Shown: piece by piece, positions 8,703 through 16,278 of the stretch | How the letters are laid out: each line of letters opens with the position of its first letter | Numbering within the stretch: the stretch's first letter is position 1 | From: CAVVYA01 sp963752345 | GTDB taxonomy: Bacteria; Pseudomonadota; Alphaproteobacteria; SMXQ01 | Direction: 5' to 3' | NCBI GenBank assembly: GCA_963752345.1 | Contig: CAVVYA010000019.1 | Location: forward strand, 1 to 37,015 | Length of the DNA: 37,015 bases | The notes under the pieces: generated by a model | Told to the model about the DNA's origin: nothing | The model's input: only the letters and a program-made list of their open reading frames with translations | Database searches by the model: none | Made by a program: the position numbers and the translations under genes

Positions 8703-9224
8703 TCACTCGCTCTTCGCTGCGGCGGCTTCATGCAACTGATCCCAGACCTGCGCGCTCGCCGGTACGCACAGCTCCTCATACTCCTCGCCTTTGGCGCAAT
8801 AGTATTTTTCGCGCGCTGCTAAACTCGCCGGAACGACCAGAATCTCGGTCGTAACCTTCTCGGCAGCCTGCGTCTTGTCTCGACATACACCTTCTCAGTG
8901 ATGGTTATTTGAAGGCTGTCGTTACTCGGCCATTCAAGCTTCCCTCCATCCTCCCAACCGCTACCCACCCTGATTACTTCGTCACGCTCGGTCGGCCGCG
9001 ACACCCGCTCCACGACGACGACCGTGACCCGATGGCTGCTCGCAAAACCGTCTCCACATCCGAACTGCACCGCCTTAGCCTGCCGCAAGTCAGGGAGTCC
9101 ACTGCGGCGAGTTCTATTTTGTCGCAGCGGGAAACGCCCATTCGCCGCCAAGGTAAAGTGTCTTACCCAGGTGATAAGTCACCAGTAGAAGAACCGCTGA
9201 GATGAAGAACAAGGATGGTCGCAT
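8703..9224 (-). CDS. Immunity-like exported or membrane protein behind B, frameshifted
   Basis: The ATG at 9224 lies 3 bases behind the stop of protein B, so translation is probably coupled. The first frame encodes MRPSLFFISAVLLLVTYHLG, a signal peptide or anchor. After shifts near 9115 and 8880, the joined frames continue with FGCGDGFASSHRVTVVVVE, KLEWPSNDSLQITI and a C-terminal part ending in WDQLHEAAAAKSE at 8703. The Cys-Gly-x-Gly region followed by valine-rich strands and then a LxWxxxDxLxI pattern is shared, loosely, with the proteins behind C (11855-12340) and D (26119-26527). The order toxin-like gene, then small anchored protein, occurs three times, which suggests immunity proteins acting at the inner membrane or in the periplasm. 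The function is inferred from context. Confidence 0.6.
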
Positions 9225-9227
9225 GCG

Positions 9228-11636
9228 TCACTCGGGGGTGGGAATTTTTCCGTCCTTCTGCATATTATAGCCCATTGTAGTATTGAGGACATTCCTCTCC
9301 GGTAATGCCTTATACTTTTTGCTATATTTTACCTTGCCGTGACTTGATGCGACCGCAGCAAAAGCGTTCGAAACTGTCAAAATATCATGGAGGTCCCAAC
9401 CGGCTGCCGCCGCGTAAATCCCGATTGCGATGGATGCGGCATTAACGAAGTCGTCGTCATAAGTGGTCTTGCTCGGAAACCCGTTTCTGGTTTCCCTCAC
9501 CGGACGTTGCAAATCCCATGGTCCGCTGTGGACGAAATTTCCAAGGCGGGTCAAGATTGCCACCATGCCCTTTTGTTTGTCTTCCTCACCCATTTCAGCG
9601 AATACGTGAAAGTTCACACCCTTCGGCGCAAGGACCTGCACGGCGTTGCCCTGCTCATCGACACTCATGACGGGCTTGCCGTCGTTATCGTACATATCAA
9701 CCGGATCTCGCCGGGGCAGGATTTTGATATTGGCGCGGGATCTGGCGCGCTGTCTTGCACCTTTATCGTGCCAGACATCGGCAATGTCTTCGGCTTCGCT
9801 TTTTCCACCGAACCAGCAGTAAGAATAACGTTTCCGAGACATCCCAGATCGCGCGGCGACGGCTTCTTCCGGTTCGGTCGTTTGGCCGTAGTGGTAAGCG
9901 AGCAGCTTCGCCAGCTTGGTCTGATCATCAGTCAGAAGCTGACCATCGTCACTGGCCTTATAGCGATAAACCAATTCGTCAATGCCCTCGGCATCGCCAG
10001 TCTTGGCTCGCAGCGCGCCACGCTGCAGACTTCTGGTTAAGACCCGGGCGAGTGTGTCCCGTGCAACCGGATTGGTGGTTTCCGCCAGCACTTCGTATTC
10101 CGGCGGCAGGCCGGCGCGCTTCAGGTCATCCAACAGGCGCGGGCAGCGGCACCCAGTCGGCGGCGAGATCGCGCAGGCGCTGGTCGGCGTCCGCAGGATC
10201 GCCGGCCGCGATGTCGCGAACCGCGTCGTACACCATGTCCTCGGGCAGCACCTGGCGGCGGTCCTCGGGCACGCCGAGGCGCTCCTGCTCGGCGAGCATG
10301 CCGTTGGCATAGGCGGCGATCGCGGCGCGGCGGTTCTCGGGCGACAGCATGGGCGGCGGTTCGGCCGGCTGGCCGGTTGCCGCGGGCAGCAGGCCCTGGA
10401 GTGCGGCGGGGGCATCGGCCGGTTGCGGCGGCGCGGTGGCCTGCGTCATCGCCGCGTGCAGCTCGGCGACGCGCGGATTGTTCAGCACATAATCGGCCGG
10501 CTTGGAGCAGAGCTGCTGGTTGCGCCGTTCCACCGCGCGCCGGAGGAAATCCGTTTCGGAAAGCCCGTCGAGGCTGCCCGGCGCATCCCGCAGGGTCTCA
10601 AGCTGCAGCGGACGGTCGCCGCCGCCGGTCAGGCCGGCGATGTCGTCCGGCGTCGCCCATTTGACCTTGGCCATGGCCTGACCGAAGCGCCGCGCCTGCT
10701 CGATCTCGGTCCAGCGCTTGCCGCCATCCACCGTGCCCAGGGTGACGGCGAGAGCCTCGCGGCCGAAGCGCATGTCGTCAGGCGGCTCTCCGTCGCGCAG
10801 GGCGTCGAGGTAGCCCAGCAAGCGGACCTGGGTGTCACGCCGCACCGCCGCCTGCTCGGTCTGCGCGCGCACGGCCTGCGCCTGCACGGCGCGCTCGGCG
10901 TCAGCCGTCAGGCGCGCGCGGGCGTCCCCATCGAGGCCGGCGAAATCCTCGCCGCCCTTCAGGCTGTCGAGGGCGGCTTGCGGGTCGGCCGCGATGGCGC
11001 GGCGCGCCTGGCGCCCGGCGAGATCGCCGTAGAACGACTGCGCGATGCGCCCGGCGTCCTCGGCGGTGATGAAGCCGGCGTCGGCCTTGCCCTGGATCTC
11101 GCGCAGCGCGAGGGCGACCGCGTCGTCGTGCTCGACCGGATGGCGCGCGCCCGCGGCCACGTCCGCGTAGAGCCCGAGATTGCGCTGAGGTCGCCGCGCC
11201 CCTGCTCGGCCAGCCGGCGCAGGCTGTCGCCGTGGAGCAGCGCCGCCTGGACTCGGGCGAGATTGCCGTAATCGGCCTCGACCTGGGCGCGCGCGCCTTT
11301 GTCGCGGATGCCGCCGGCGATGTCCTGTCCGATGGTGTCGGCATGCTCCCAATAGCGTCGCATCACGGCATCAGGATTGGTCTCCGCCTCGAATTGCTCG
11401 ATGGTCTGGCGCAGCGAGGCCATGGCCTTCGCCGTGCCGCCCGCGCGCTGGTTTTCCGCGGCGGCCGCGTGGGCCGCCTTCTCGCGCGCGGCGACGGTAT
11501 CGGCGATCTTGCCGCCGAACTCGCCGACGGCCTCGCCGAACCTGGCCAGCATGCGGCCCGGCGCGCCGGCGACCTCGACGTCGCCGCGCGGCGGCCGGTA
11601 GTCCACGGACGTCTGGTAGACGGGGATCTTCGGCAT
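9228..11636 (-). CDS. Modular protein B: ejection-protein-like with type 44-like toxin C-terminus, frameshifted
   Basis: The ATG at 11636 gives MPKIPVYQTSVDYRPPRGDV, almost the same leader as protein C, in the style of podoviral internal virion (ejection) proteins. Residues 35-150 are a helical stretch unrelated to that of C. From about 11183 to 10140 the DNA is almost a copy of C (ADVAAGARHPVEHDDAVAL onward), all helical and alanine-rich. Frames are shifted near 11185 and 10130. Then come a KLLAYHYGQTTEPEEAV linker and the C-terminal domain: VLAPKGVNFHVFAEMG, HSGPWDLQRP, ASIAIGIYAAAAGWDLHDI and NTTMGYNMQKDGKIPTPE. This tail resembles those of C and D and is proposed to be a polymorphic toxin domain. 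An immunity-like gene follows 3 bases after the stop. Alternatively it is simply a second, degenerate ejection protein. Confidence 0.7.
10150..11183 (-). repeat. Long direct repeat shared by genes B and C (copy 1)
   Basis: About 1.0 kb of this stretch aligns base for base with 13580-14604, with long identical blocks (for example the stretch around 10960-11180 against 14380-14600) and a few substitutions or 3-bp gaps elsewhere. The boundaries are sharp on the right, where both copies reach the ADVAAGARHP codons, and gradual on the left. The repeats are direct and about 3.4 kb apart. Confidence 0.9.
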
Positions 11637-11656
11637 CGGCGGTTTCCCACGAGCAA

Positions 11657-11680
11657 CAAAAAGCCCCGCGGAGCGGGGCT
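11657..11680 (-). terminator. Rho-independent terminator, just before protein B
   Basis: A hairpin AGCCCCGC/GCGGGGCT is followed on the minus strand by a T run. It would end the transcript coming from protein C and its immunity-like gene. It ends only about 20 bases before the start codon of protein B, so B must be transcribed from a start inside this short space or by read-through. Confidence 0.8.
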
Positions 11681-11854
11681 GGATGAGCACAAGGATGAGC
11701 TATGGCGGACTGGCAAGGCGGCGGCTGTTCAGCGACGACGCCTATTTCTGCAACCGCGTTCAGCCTTAACCGTTTTCGTACCTATCCCTCGCCAGCATGC
11801 CCTTCAGCGGAGAGGTTTAGGACATCGACATCTCGGGTGCGACAGCAGCACTTC

Positions 11855-12340
11855 TCAGTGGTCGACCGGCAGGCTGGGATCATACTCGACCTCGATCTCG
11901 ATGACCCTGTGAAGAGTCTTTAGATCGACCAACTTCACGCCCTTTGGCAGTGTAATGTGCAGCTTTTCATCGCCCTTCCATTCCAGTCGCACGGGCGAGT
12001 CATAGATGTTGCCGGCGACTACCACTTCATCCTGTTCAGATGGCTCCTGTCCTGCTTTCGCCACGGCAACGGCTGTCCATACCCCTGCCGCGCCAAATCC
12101 GCCGCACGCGAAATCGACGGCCATGGCCTTCCAGGCGCGGCTTGGGGACTGGCAGAAGCTTTGATACTCCTGTCGCAAGAGCTCATCGTCCATGGATTCT
12201 CTGACGAACCGCATGGTCCACAGATCGATGTTGCATTGCTTGAGGAGGAAAAATAGAACCCAGAAGGTTACAGTGCCGATAACCGCTATGCGCCATGCAC
12301 GACTCGGCCTTTGCCGTTCTGGTGAAACGTCCGTTTCCAT
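11855..12340 (-). CDS. Immunity-like membrane-anchored protein behind C
   Basis: The product has 161 residues in an intact frame from the ATG at 12340, 69 bases behind protein C. A short basic N-terminus precedes one membrane segment (IAVIGTVTFWVLFFLLKQC, residues 18-36). The remaining 120 residues should be periplasmic. They include ACGGFGAAGVWTAVAVAKA, VRLEWKGDEKLHITLPKGV and a C-terminal strand IEIEVEYDP. The pattern CGxG, then a V-rich strand, then LxWxxDxxLxI is also found in the frameshifted proteins behind B and D. Together with the linkage to a toxin-like gene, this suggests an immunity protein that neutralises the C-terminal domain of C. It is followed by the terminator at 11657. I do not recognise a named family with certainty. 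Confidence 0.65.
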   Translation of the reverse strand: METDVSPERQRPSRAWRIAVIGTVTFWVLFFLLKQCNIDLWTMRFVRESMDDELLRQEYQSFCQSPSRAWKAMAVDFACGGFGAAGVWTAVAVAKAGQEPSEQDEVVVAGNIYDSPVRLEWKGDEKLHITLPKGVKLVDLKTLHRVIEIEVEYDPSLPVDH

Positions 12341-12409
12341 GCCATTGCCCCATCAGGTGCCGTCACGAACATCGCGGAACATCGTGACGGATTTGTGGTC
12401 GCCCACAAA

Positions 12410-15043
12410 TCAATGTTTGCCATCGGCGGCTGTTATTTGACCATTCTTGTATGAATGGTACCCTCTTTTTGTGTTTTCGACATTGCTGTCCGGCAATGGA
12501 GCGTAACGCGTGGTGGCCTTCTCTTCCTTCCTAAACGTCGAGAAACCCTTGGCGAACCACTTCTGCATTGCCATGATGACTTCGAAGGGGATACCGGCCG
12601 CTGCGGCATACACCCCAATGGCCGCCGACGAAATCGGTCGGAAAAGCTCGTTAATCTTACCTCGAGGCGCATTGATGCGCTGGAGATCCCAAGGCAGTCC
12701 GTGCGGGAATAGGAACAAGGGTAGAACTGCCGACAATGACATGTAAGCCTGAGGCTTGCCGGTTTGGTCCATGGCGTGAAGCCGCTCCCCCATAAAGGCG
12801 AAATAGCGAAGGTCCCATCCTTGAGGGATTACCGCTGGTACCTCGTTTCCTTCGCCATCAATAAGCTTAAGTCGCTCGCCGGACTTAGTGAACACCGGCT
12901 CAGGATTCGGTGGAGGCAGCGGTTGCCACGGTGCTCGTCCGGCGCTCAATTTAGACTGCGTCTGTCGCAGCGCCTCTTTCCGTTGAGCGGCATCCTCCGG
13001 CGATACCAGAGGTAATATCCGCTCCCACCAAGACTTGCCCCCGCTTTGCTCCAGGGCCAGCGTTCGCTCTGGCGGGAGGAAAACGCCCATGTCGCGGAGC
13101 ATGCCGGCAAGTTCGTCGTCGCCTGGCTGTCCGCTCCAACCTGTGGTATTCCCCCGGTCACTTTGGGAACTTTCGCTCGTTGTGTCAGTCCTCTGCCGGA
13201 AGAGCATATTATCGCCGATCTCCGCGACAGCGCGGCGCACGGCTTCGCGCGGCTCGGTGAAGGGCGCATGGTGATAGGCGAGCAACCGGACGGCCCGGGT
13301 CACGTCGTCGGATAGGGCCTGTCCTTCGCTGCCGGTACCATGGACTTCCGTGATGCGGTCGTGAAGCGGCAGGAGCGTATCGGGCAACAAGCCATCGATC
13401 ACGTCCGCGTCGGCACCGACCTTGGCGCGCAGGACATCCGGCTCGCTCGCCTGCGCCGCCAGCACCTTGGCGAAGCCCTGGCGGGCAACGGGATCTTCGA
13501 AGCCGGCGAGCAGCGCGTATTCGCCGGGCAAGCCCTGGCGCCGCAGATCGGCGCGCGCCCGCAGCCAGTCGGCGCCCCAGTCCACCGCGAGATCGCGCAG
13601 CATTTGGTCAGCCTTGGCAGGATCGTTTCCAAGGATGGACTTCACAAACTCCCGCGCCATTGCTGTGGGCAGCACCTGCCGGCGGTCCTCTGGGACGCCG
13701 AGCCGCTCCTGCTCGGCGAGCGTCGCGTTGGCATAGGCAGCGATGGAGGGGCGGCGGTCCTCGGACGACAGCATGGGCGGTTCGGCCGGCTGGTCGGCTG
13801 CCCCCGGCAGCAGGCCCTGGAGCGCGGCGGCGGCATCGGCCGGTTGCGGCGGCGCGGTGGCCTGCGTCATCGCCGCGTGCAGCTCGGCGACGCGCGGGTT
13901 GTTCAGCACGTAATCGGCGGGCTTGGACCAGAGCTGTGCGTTGCGCCGCTCCACCGCGCGCCGGACGAGATCCGTTTCGGAAAGCCCGAGGCTGCCCGGC
14001 ATGTGCCGCAGGGTCTGAAGCTGCACCGCATGATCGCCGCGGTCGGTCAGGCCGGCGATGTCATCCGGCGTCGCCCATTTGACCTTGACCATGGCGCGTC
14101 CGAAGGCTTGCGCCTCCTCGATCTCGGCCCAGCGCTGTGCACCATCCTCGGCGCCCAGGGTGGCGGCGAGAGCTTCGCGGCCGAAGCGCGTGTCGTCGGG
14201 CGGCGCGCCGTCCCGCAGGACCTCGAGATAATTCGGTAGGGCGGTGAGCGTGTCGCGCCGCACCGCCGCCTGCTCGGTCTGCGCGCGCACGGCTTGCGCC
14301 TGCACGGCGCGCTCGGCCTCGGCGGTCAGGCGCGCGTGGGCGTCCCCATCGAGGCCTGCGAAATCCTCGCCGCCCTTCAGGCTGTCGAGGGCGGCTTGCG
14401 GGTCGGCCGCGATGGCGCGGCGCGCCTGGCGCCCGGCGAGATCGCCGTAGAACGACTGCGCGATGCGCCCGGCGTCCTCGGCGGTGATGAAGCCGGCGTC
14501 GGCCTTGCCCTGGATCTCGCGCAGCGCCAGCGCGACCGCGTCGTCGTGCTCGACCGGATGGCGCGCGCCCGCGGCCACGTCCGCGTAGAGCCCGAGATTA
14601 GCTTGGAGCCCCTGCACCGCGGCGGCATTCTCACGCTTGATCGCCGCGCCGCGCACCAGCAGGGATTTGACCCGGGCGTAGCGGTCGAAGCCGTCGAGAA
14701 ATTGCCGCCGCGCCGCGCCGTCTGTGATGGTGCCGGCCAGCCTGTCACGCAGTTCGGCCACCTGCCCGTCGAAGCGCTCTCCGACGGTCGTGGGATCCGC
14801 GGCCTCGTCGAATCCGCGCCCGAGATCGTCGAGTCCCCCGGCATAGGCTGCGTTTGCCGCCGACACCTGCTGTTCGGTGCGCGCCGCGCCGATGCGCTCG
14901 CCGAGCTTGACGAAGGCTCCAGCCGTACCGCCGGCGGCTTCGCCGAACCTGGCCAAAGCGCGGCCTGGCGCACCGGCGGCCTCCACGTCGCCGCGCGGCG
15001 GCCGATAGTCTGCGGACGCGAGATACACGGGGATTTTCGGCAT
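12410..15043 (-). CDS. Modular protein C: ejection-protein-like with type 44-like toxin C-terminus
   Basis: The product has 877 residues in an intact frame, the best-preserved member of the family. The N-terminus MPKIPVYLASADYRPPRGDV and the long helical, alanine-rich body to about residue 500 resemble internal virion (ejection) proteins of alphaproteobacterial podovirus-like prophages, including repeats of the type AADPQAALDSLKGGEDFAGL. The position behind the nozzle proteins and the gp14-like protein is that of T7 gp15/gp16. From about residue 570 the linker VRLLAYHHAPFTEPREAVRR is shared with A, B and D. The last 150 residues (VIPQGWDLRYFAFMGE, FPHGLPWDLQRI, SSAAIGVYAAAAGIPFEVIM, NTKRGYHSYKNGQ) form a separate globular domain related to the ends of B and D. 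In the proposed model, this tail is a toxin carried by the virion. The immunity-like gene follows at 12340. Confidence 0.75.
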   Translation of the reverse strand: MPKIPVYLASADYRPPRGDVEAAGAPGRALARFGEAAGGTAGAFVKLGERIGAARTEQQVSAANAAYAGGLDDLGRGFDEAADPTTVGERFDGQVAELRDRLAGTITDGAARRQFLDGFDRYARVKSLLVRGAAIKRENAAAVQGLQANLGLYADVAAGARHPVEHDDAVALALREIQGKADAGFITAEDAGRIAQSFYGDLAGRQARRAIAADPQAALDSLKGGEDFAGLDGDAHARLTAEAERAVQAQAVRAQTEQAAVRRDTLTALPNYLEVLRDGAPPDDTRFGREALAATLGAEDGAQRWAEIEEAQAFGRAMVKVKWATPDDIAGLTDRGDHAVQLQTLRHMPGSLGLSETDLVRRAVERRNAQLWSKPADYVLNNPRVAELHAAMTQATAPPQPADAAAALQGLLPGAADQPAEPPMLSSEDRRPSIAAYANATLAEQERLGVPEDRRQVLPTAMAREFVKSILGNDPAKADQMLRDLAVDWGADWLRARADLRRQGLPGEYALLAGFEDPVARQGFAKVLAAQASEPDVLRAKVGADADVIDGLLPDTLLPLHDRITEVHGTGSEGQALSDDVTRAVRLLAYHHAPFTEPREAVRRAVAEIGDNMLFRQRTDTTSESSQSDRGNTTGWSGQPGDDELAGMLRDMGVFLPPERTLALEQSGGKSWWERILPLVSPEDAAQRKEALRQTQSKLSAGRAPWQPLPPPNPEPVFTKSGERLKLIDGEGNEVPAVIPQGWDLRYFAFMGERLHAMDQTGKPQAYMSLSAVLPLFLFPHGLPWDLQRINAPRGKINELFRPISSAAIGVYAAAAGIPFEVIMAMQKWFAKGFSTFRKEEKATTRYAPLPDSNVENTKRGYHSYKNGQITAADGKH
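13580..14604 (-). repeat. Long direct repeat shared by genes B and C (copy 2)
   Basis: Counterpart of 10150-11183. The repeat covers the middle of protein C, whereas the segment upstream of 14604 (residues about 35-150) and the C-terminal domain are different. This gives a constant-variable-constant-variable layout between the two genes. Confidence 0.9.
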
Positions 15044-15063
15044 CGGCGGGTTCCCACGAACAG

Positions 15064-15086
15064 CAAAAGCCCCGCGAGGCGGGGCT
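15064..15086 (-). terminator. Rho-independent terminator, just before protein C
   Basis: A hairpin AGCCCCGC/GCGGGGCT with a short loop, followed on the minus strand by TTTTG. It lies 92 bases behind the lipoprotein gene and about 20 bases before the start codon of protein C, the same arrangement as at 11657 before protein B. Confidence 0.8.
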
Positions 15087-15177
15087 GGAGGAAGGCGAAG
15101 TTGTGGTGTGGCGGACGAGGATGGCGGCGGCTGTTTTCACCGAAGCCGCGTCCGCAATCCTGAAATGCGGAGGCGGA

Positions 15178-15573
15178 TCAGAACATGCCCGACGGGGAAG
15201 GCGGCGGCGCGCGGTCGATTCCGCGCTCGCGTTCGAGTTCCGCCCGCACCACCAGGTCCGTCATGTCGTCGCGCATTCGGCGTTCGCTGCGCGTAATGTC
15301 GTAATCGGCGCGGTAATAATCGCCCCGCCAGAGATCGAGCATGGCGTTGCGGAAACTGTTGCGCTCGTCCGGACAGGCGCTCATGGCCGCCCGGGCGATC
15401 AGCTCTGGCCGCTCGCTCGAATGGGCGTAGGACAAGGCCTGGCGCGCGGCGCATCTGGCATAGGCGAGCTGGGTTTCGGTCAGCACTTGGCCGGCCCTGT
15501 CGATGCGATCGTAGGCGCATGCCGGCACCAGTAGCGCGAGCCAGACCGCAGGAAGCGCAAGCAGCCGTCTCAT
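15178..15573 (-). CDS. Predicted lipoprotein in the virion operon
   Basis: The product has 131 residues. The N-terminus MRRLLALPAVWLALLVPACA is a signal peptide ending in a lipobox-like sequence (VPAC), so lipid attachment at Cys19 is likely. The rest is helical and charged, with a few cysteines (ARCAARQAL, MSACPDERNSF) and a Pro-rich end. It lies between the gp14-like protein and protein C, where phage operons of this type often hold small morphogenesis or exclusion genes. A phage-encoded lipoprotein could act in superinfection exclusion or as an outer spanin. Neither is supported by a specific motif, and I do not recognise the family. Confidence 0.6.
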   Translation of the reverse strand: MRRLLALPAVWLALLVPACAYDRIDRAGQVLTETQLAYARCAARQALSYAHSSERPELIARAAMSACPDERNSFRNAMLDLWRGDYYRADYDITRSERRMRDDMTDLVVRAELERERGIDRAPPPSPSGMF

Positions 15574-15709
15574 CGAGCCCTCCCGGCCCGTGACGAACGC
15601 GAAGGCACATTATAGCAGAGTTCGGCCTCGCCGGCGCGGGGCGTCGCGGTGGCGGAGCGATTCCGCTCACCGCGGGTGGCGCCGCCGGCAAGTGCCGCAT
15701 CCAAGGCCT

Positions 15710-16231
15710 TCAGCCAGGGGCGAGGTTGCCGAAGGCGAGCGGCGGCAAGGTGGGTTTGCCGAGGCTGAAGGTTTGCCCGGCGCTGAAAAGGGAGACCGAC
15801 GGGCCGGCGCCCGCGGGTGCGCCGCCGCCGAACGCGCCCATGGCGCTGCTCGCGCCCTTGAGCAACGCCGTCGCGGCGCCGAAATAGCCGGCGCGCGCCG
15901 CCTGGCTGCCCTGGTAGCGGTCCATGGCCGCCTGGGCCGCGCCCTGGCGCAGGATGGCCTGATGGTCGAGCTCGGACTGCATGGCGGAATTGGCCAGCAC
16001 GTCGAGCGGCGAGCCGCTCGCGGTGACGCCGGATTTATTGATGGCGACACGCGCGCCCGCCATCAGGCGGCGCACCCGGTCCTGCTGGCGCTCGGCCTGA
16101 TAGCGCGCGGTATCCTCGGCAATGCGCGCGTTGTAGTTCGCCATCTTCTTCTGCGCCTGCCCGGCCTGCAGCTGGCCGACGGCACTGACGACGGCGGTCA
16201 CGGCCATGACCGCGGCGACGGGATTGCACAT
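15710..16231 (-). CDS. Internal virion protein, gp14-like
   Basis: The product has 173 residues beginning MCNPVAAVMAVTAVVSAVGQ, a hydrophobic start followed by a long helix rich in Gln, Ala and Asn (KKMANYNARIAEDTARYQAE) and a Gly/Ala-rich end. The MCxP start plus hydrophobic segment plus AxxYNAxIAExxA helix is characteristic of the small internal core protein of podoviruses (T7 gp14 position). In T7 this is ejected into the outer membrane as the first part of the DNA-translocation channel. The neighbours fit: the tail tube B-like protein lies upstream and the large ejection-like protein C downstream. The frame is intact. Confidence 0.75.
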   Translation of the reverse strand: MCNPVAAVMAVTAVVSAVGQLQAGQAQKKMANYNARIAEDTARYQAERQQDRVRRLMAGARVAINKSGVTASGSPLDVLANSAMQSELDHQAILRQGAAQAAMDRYQGSQAARAGYFGAATALLKGASSAMGAFGGGAPAGAGPSVSLFSAGQTFSLGKPTLPPLAFGNLAPG

Positions 16232-16278
16232 GGCGAGTTCTTCCTGGCTTGCGGATGGAGGAGGCAGTCGGCGCCGGG

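Noticed and set aside
9982..11271. A 429-codon plus-strand frame, and its near copy at 13340-14239
   Set aside because: Both are antisense to the repeated middle of proteins B and C. Their similarity to each other only reflects the DNA repeat.
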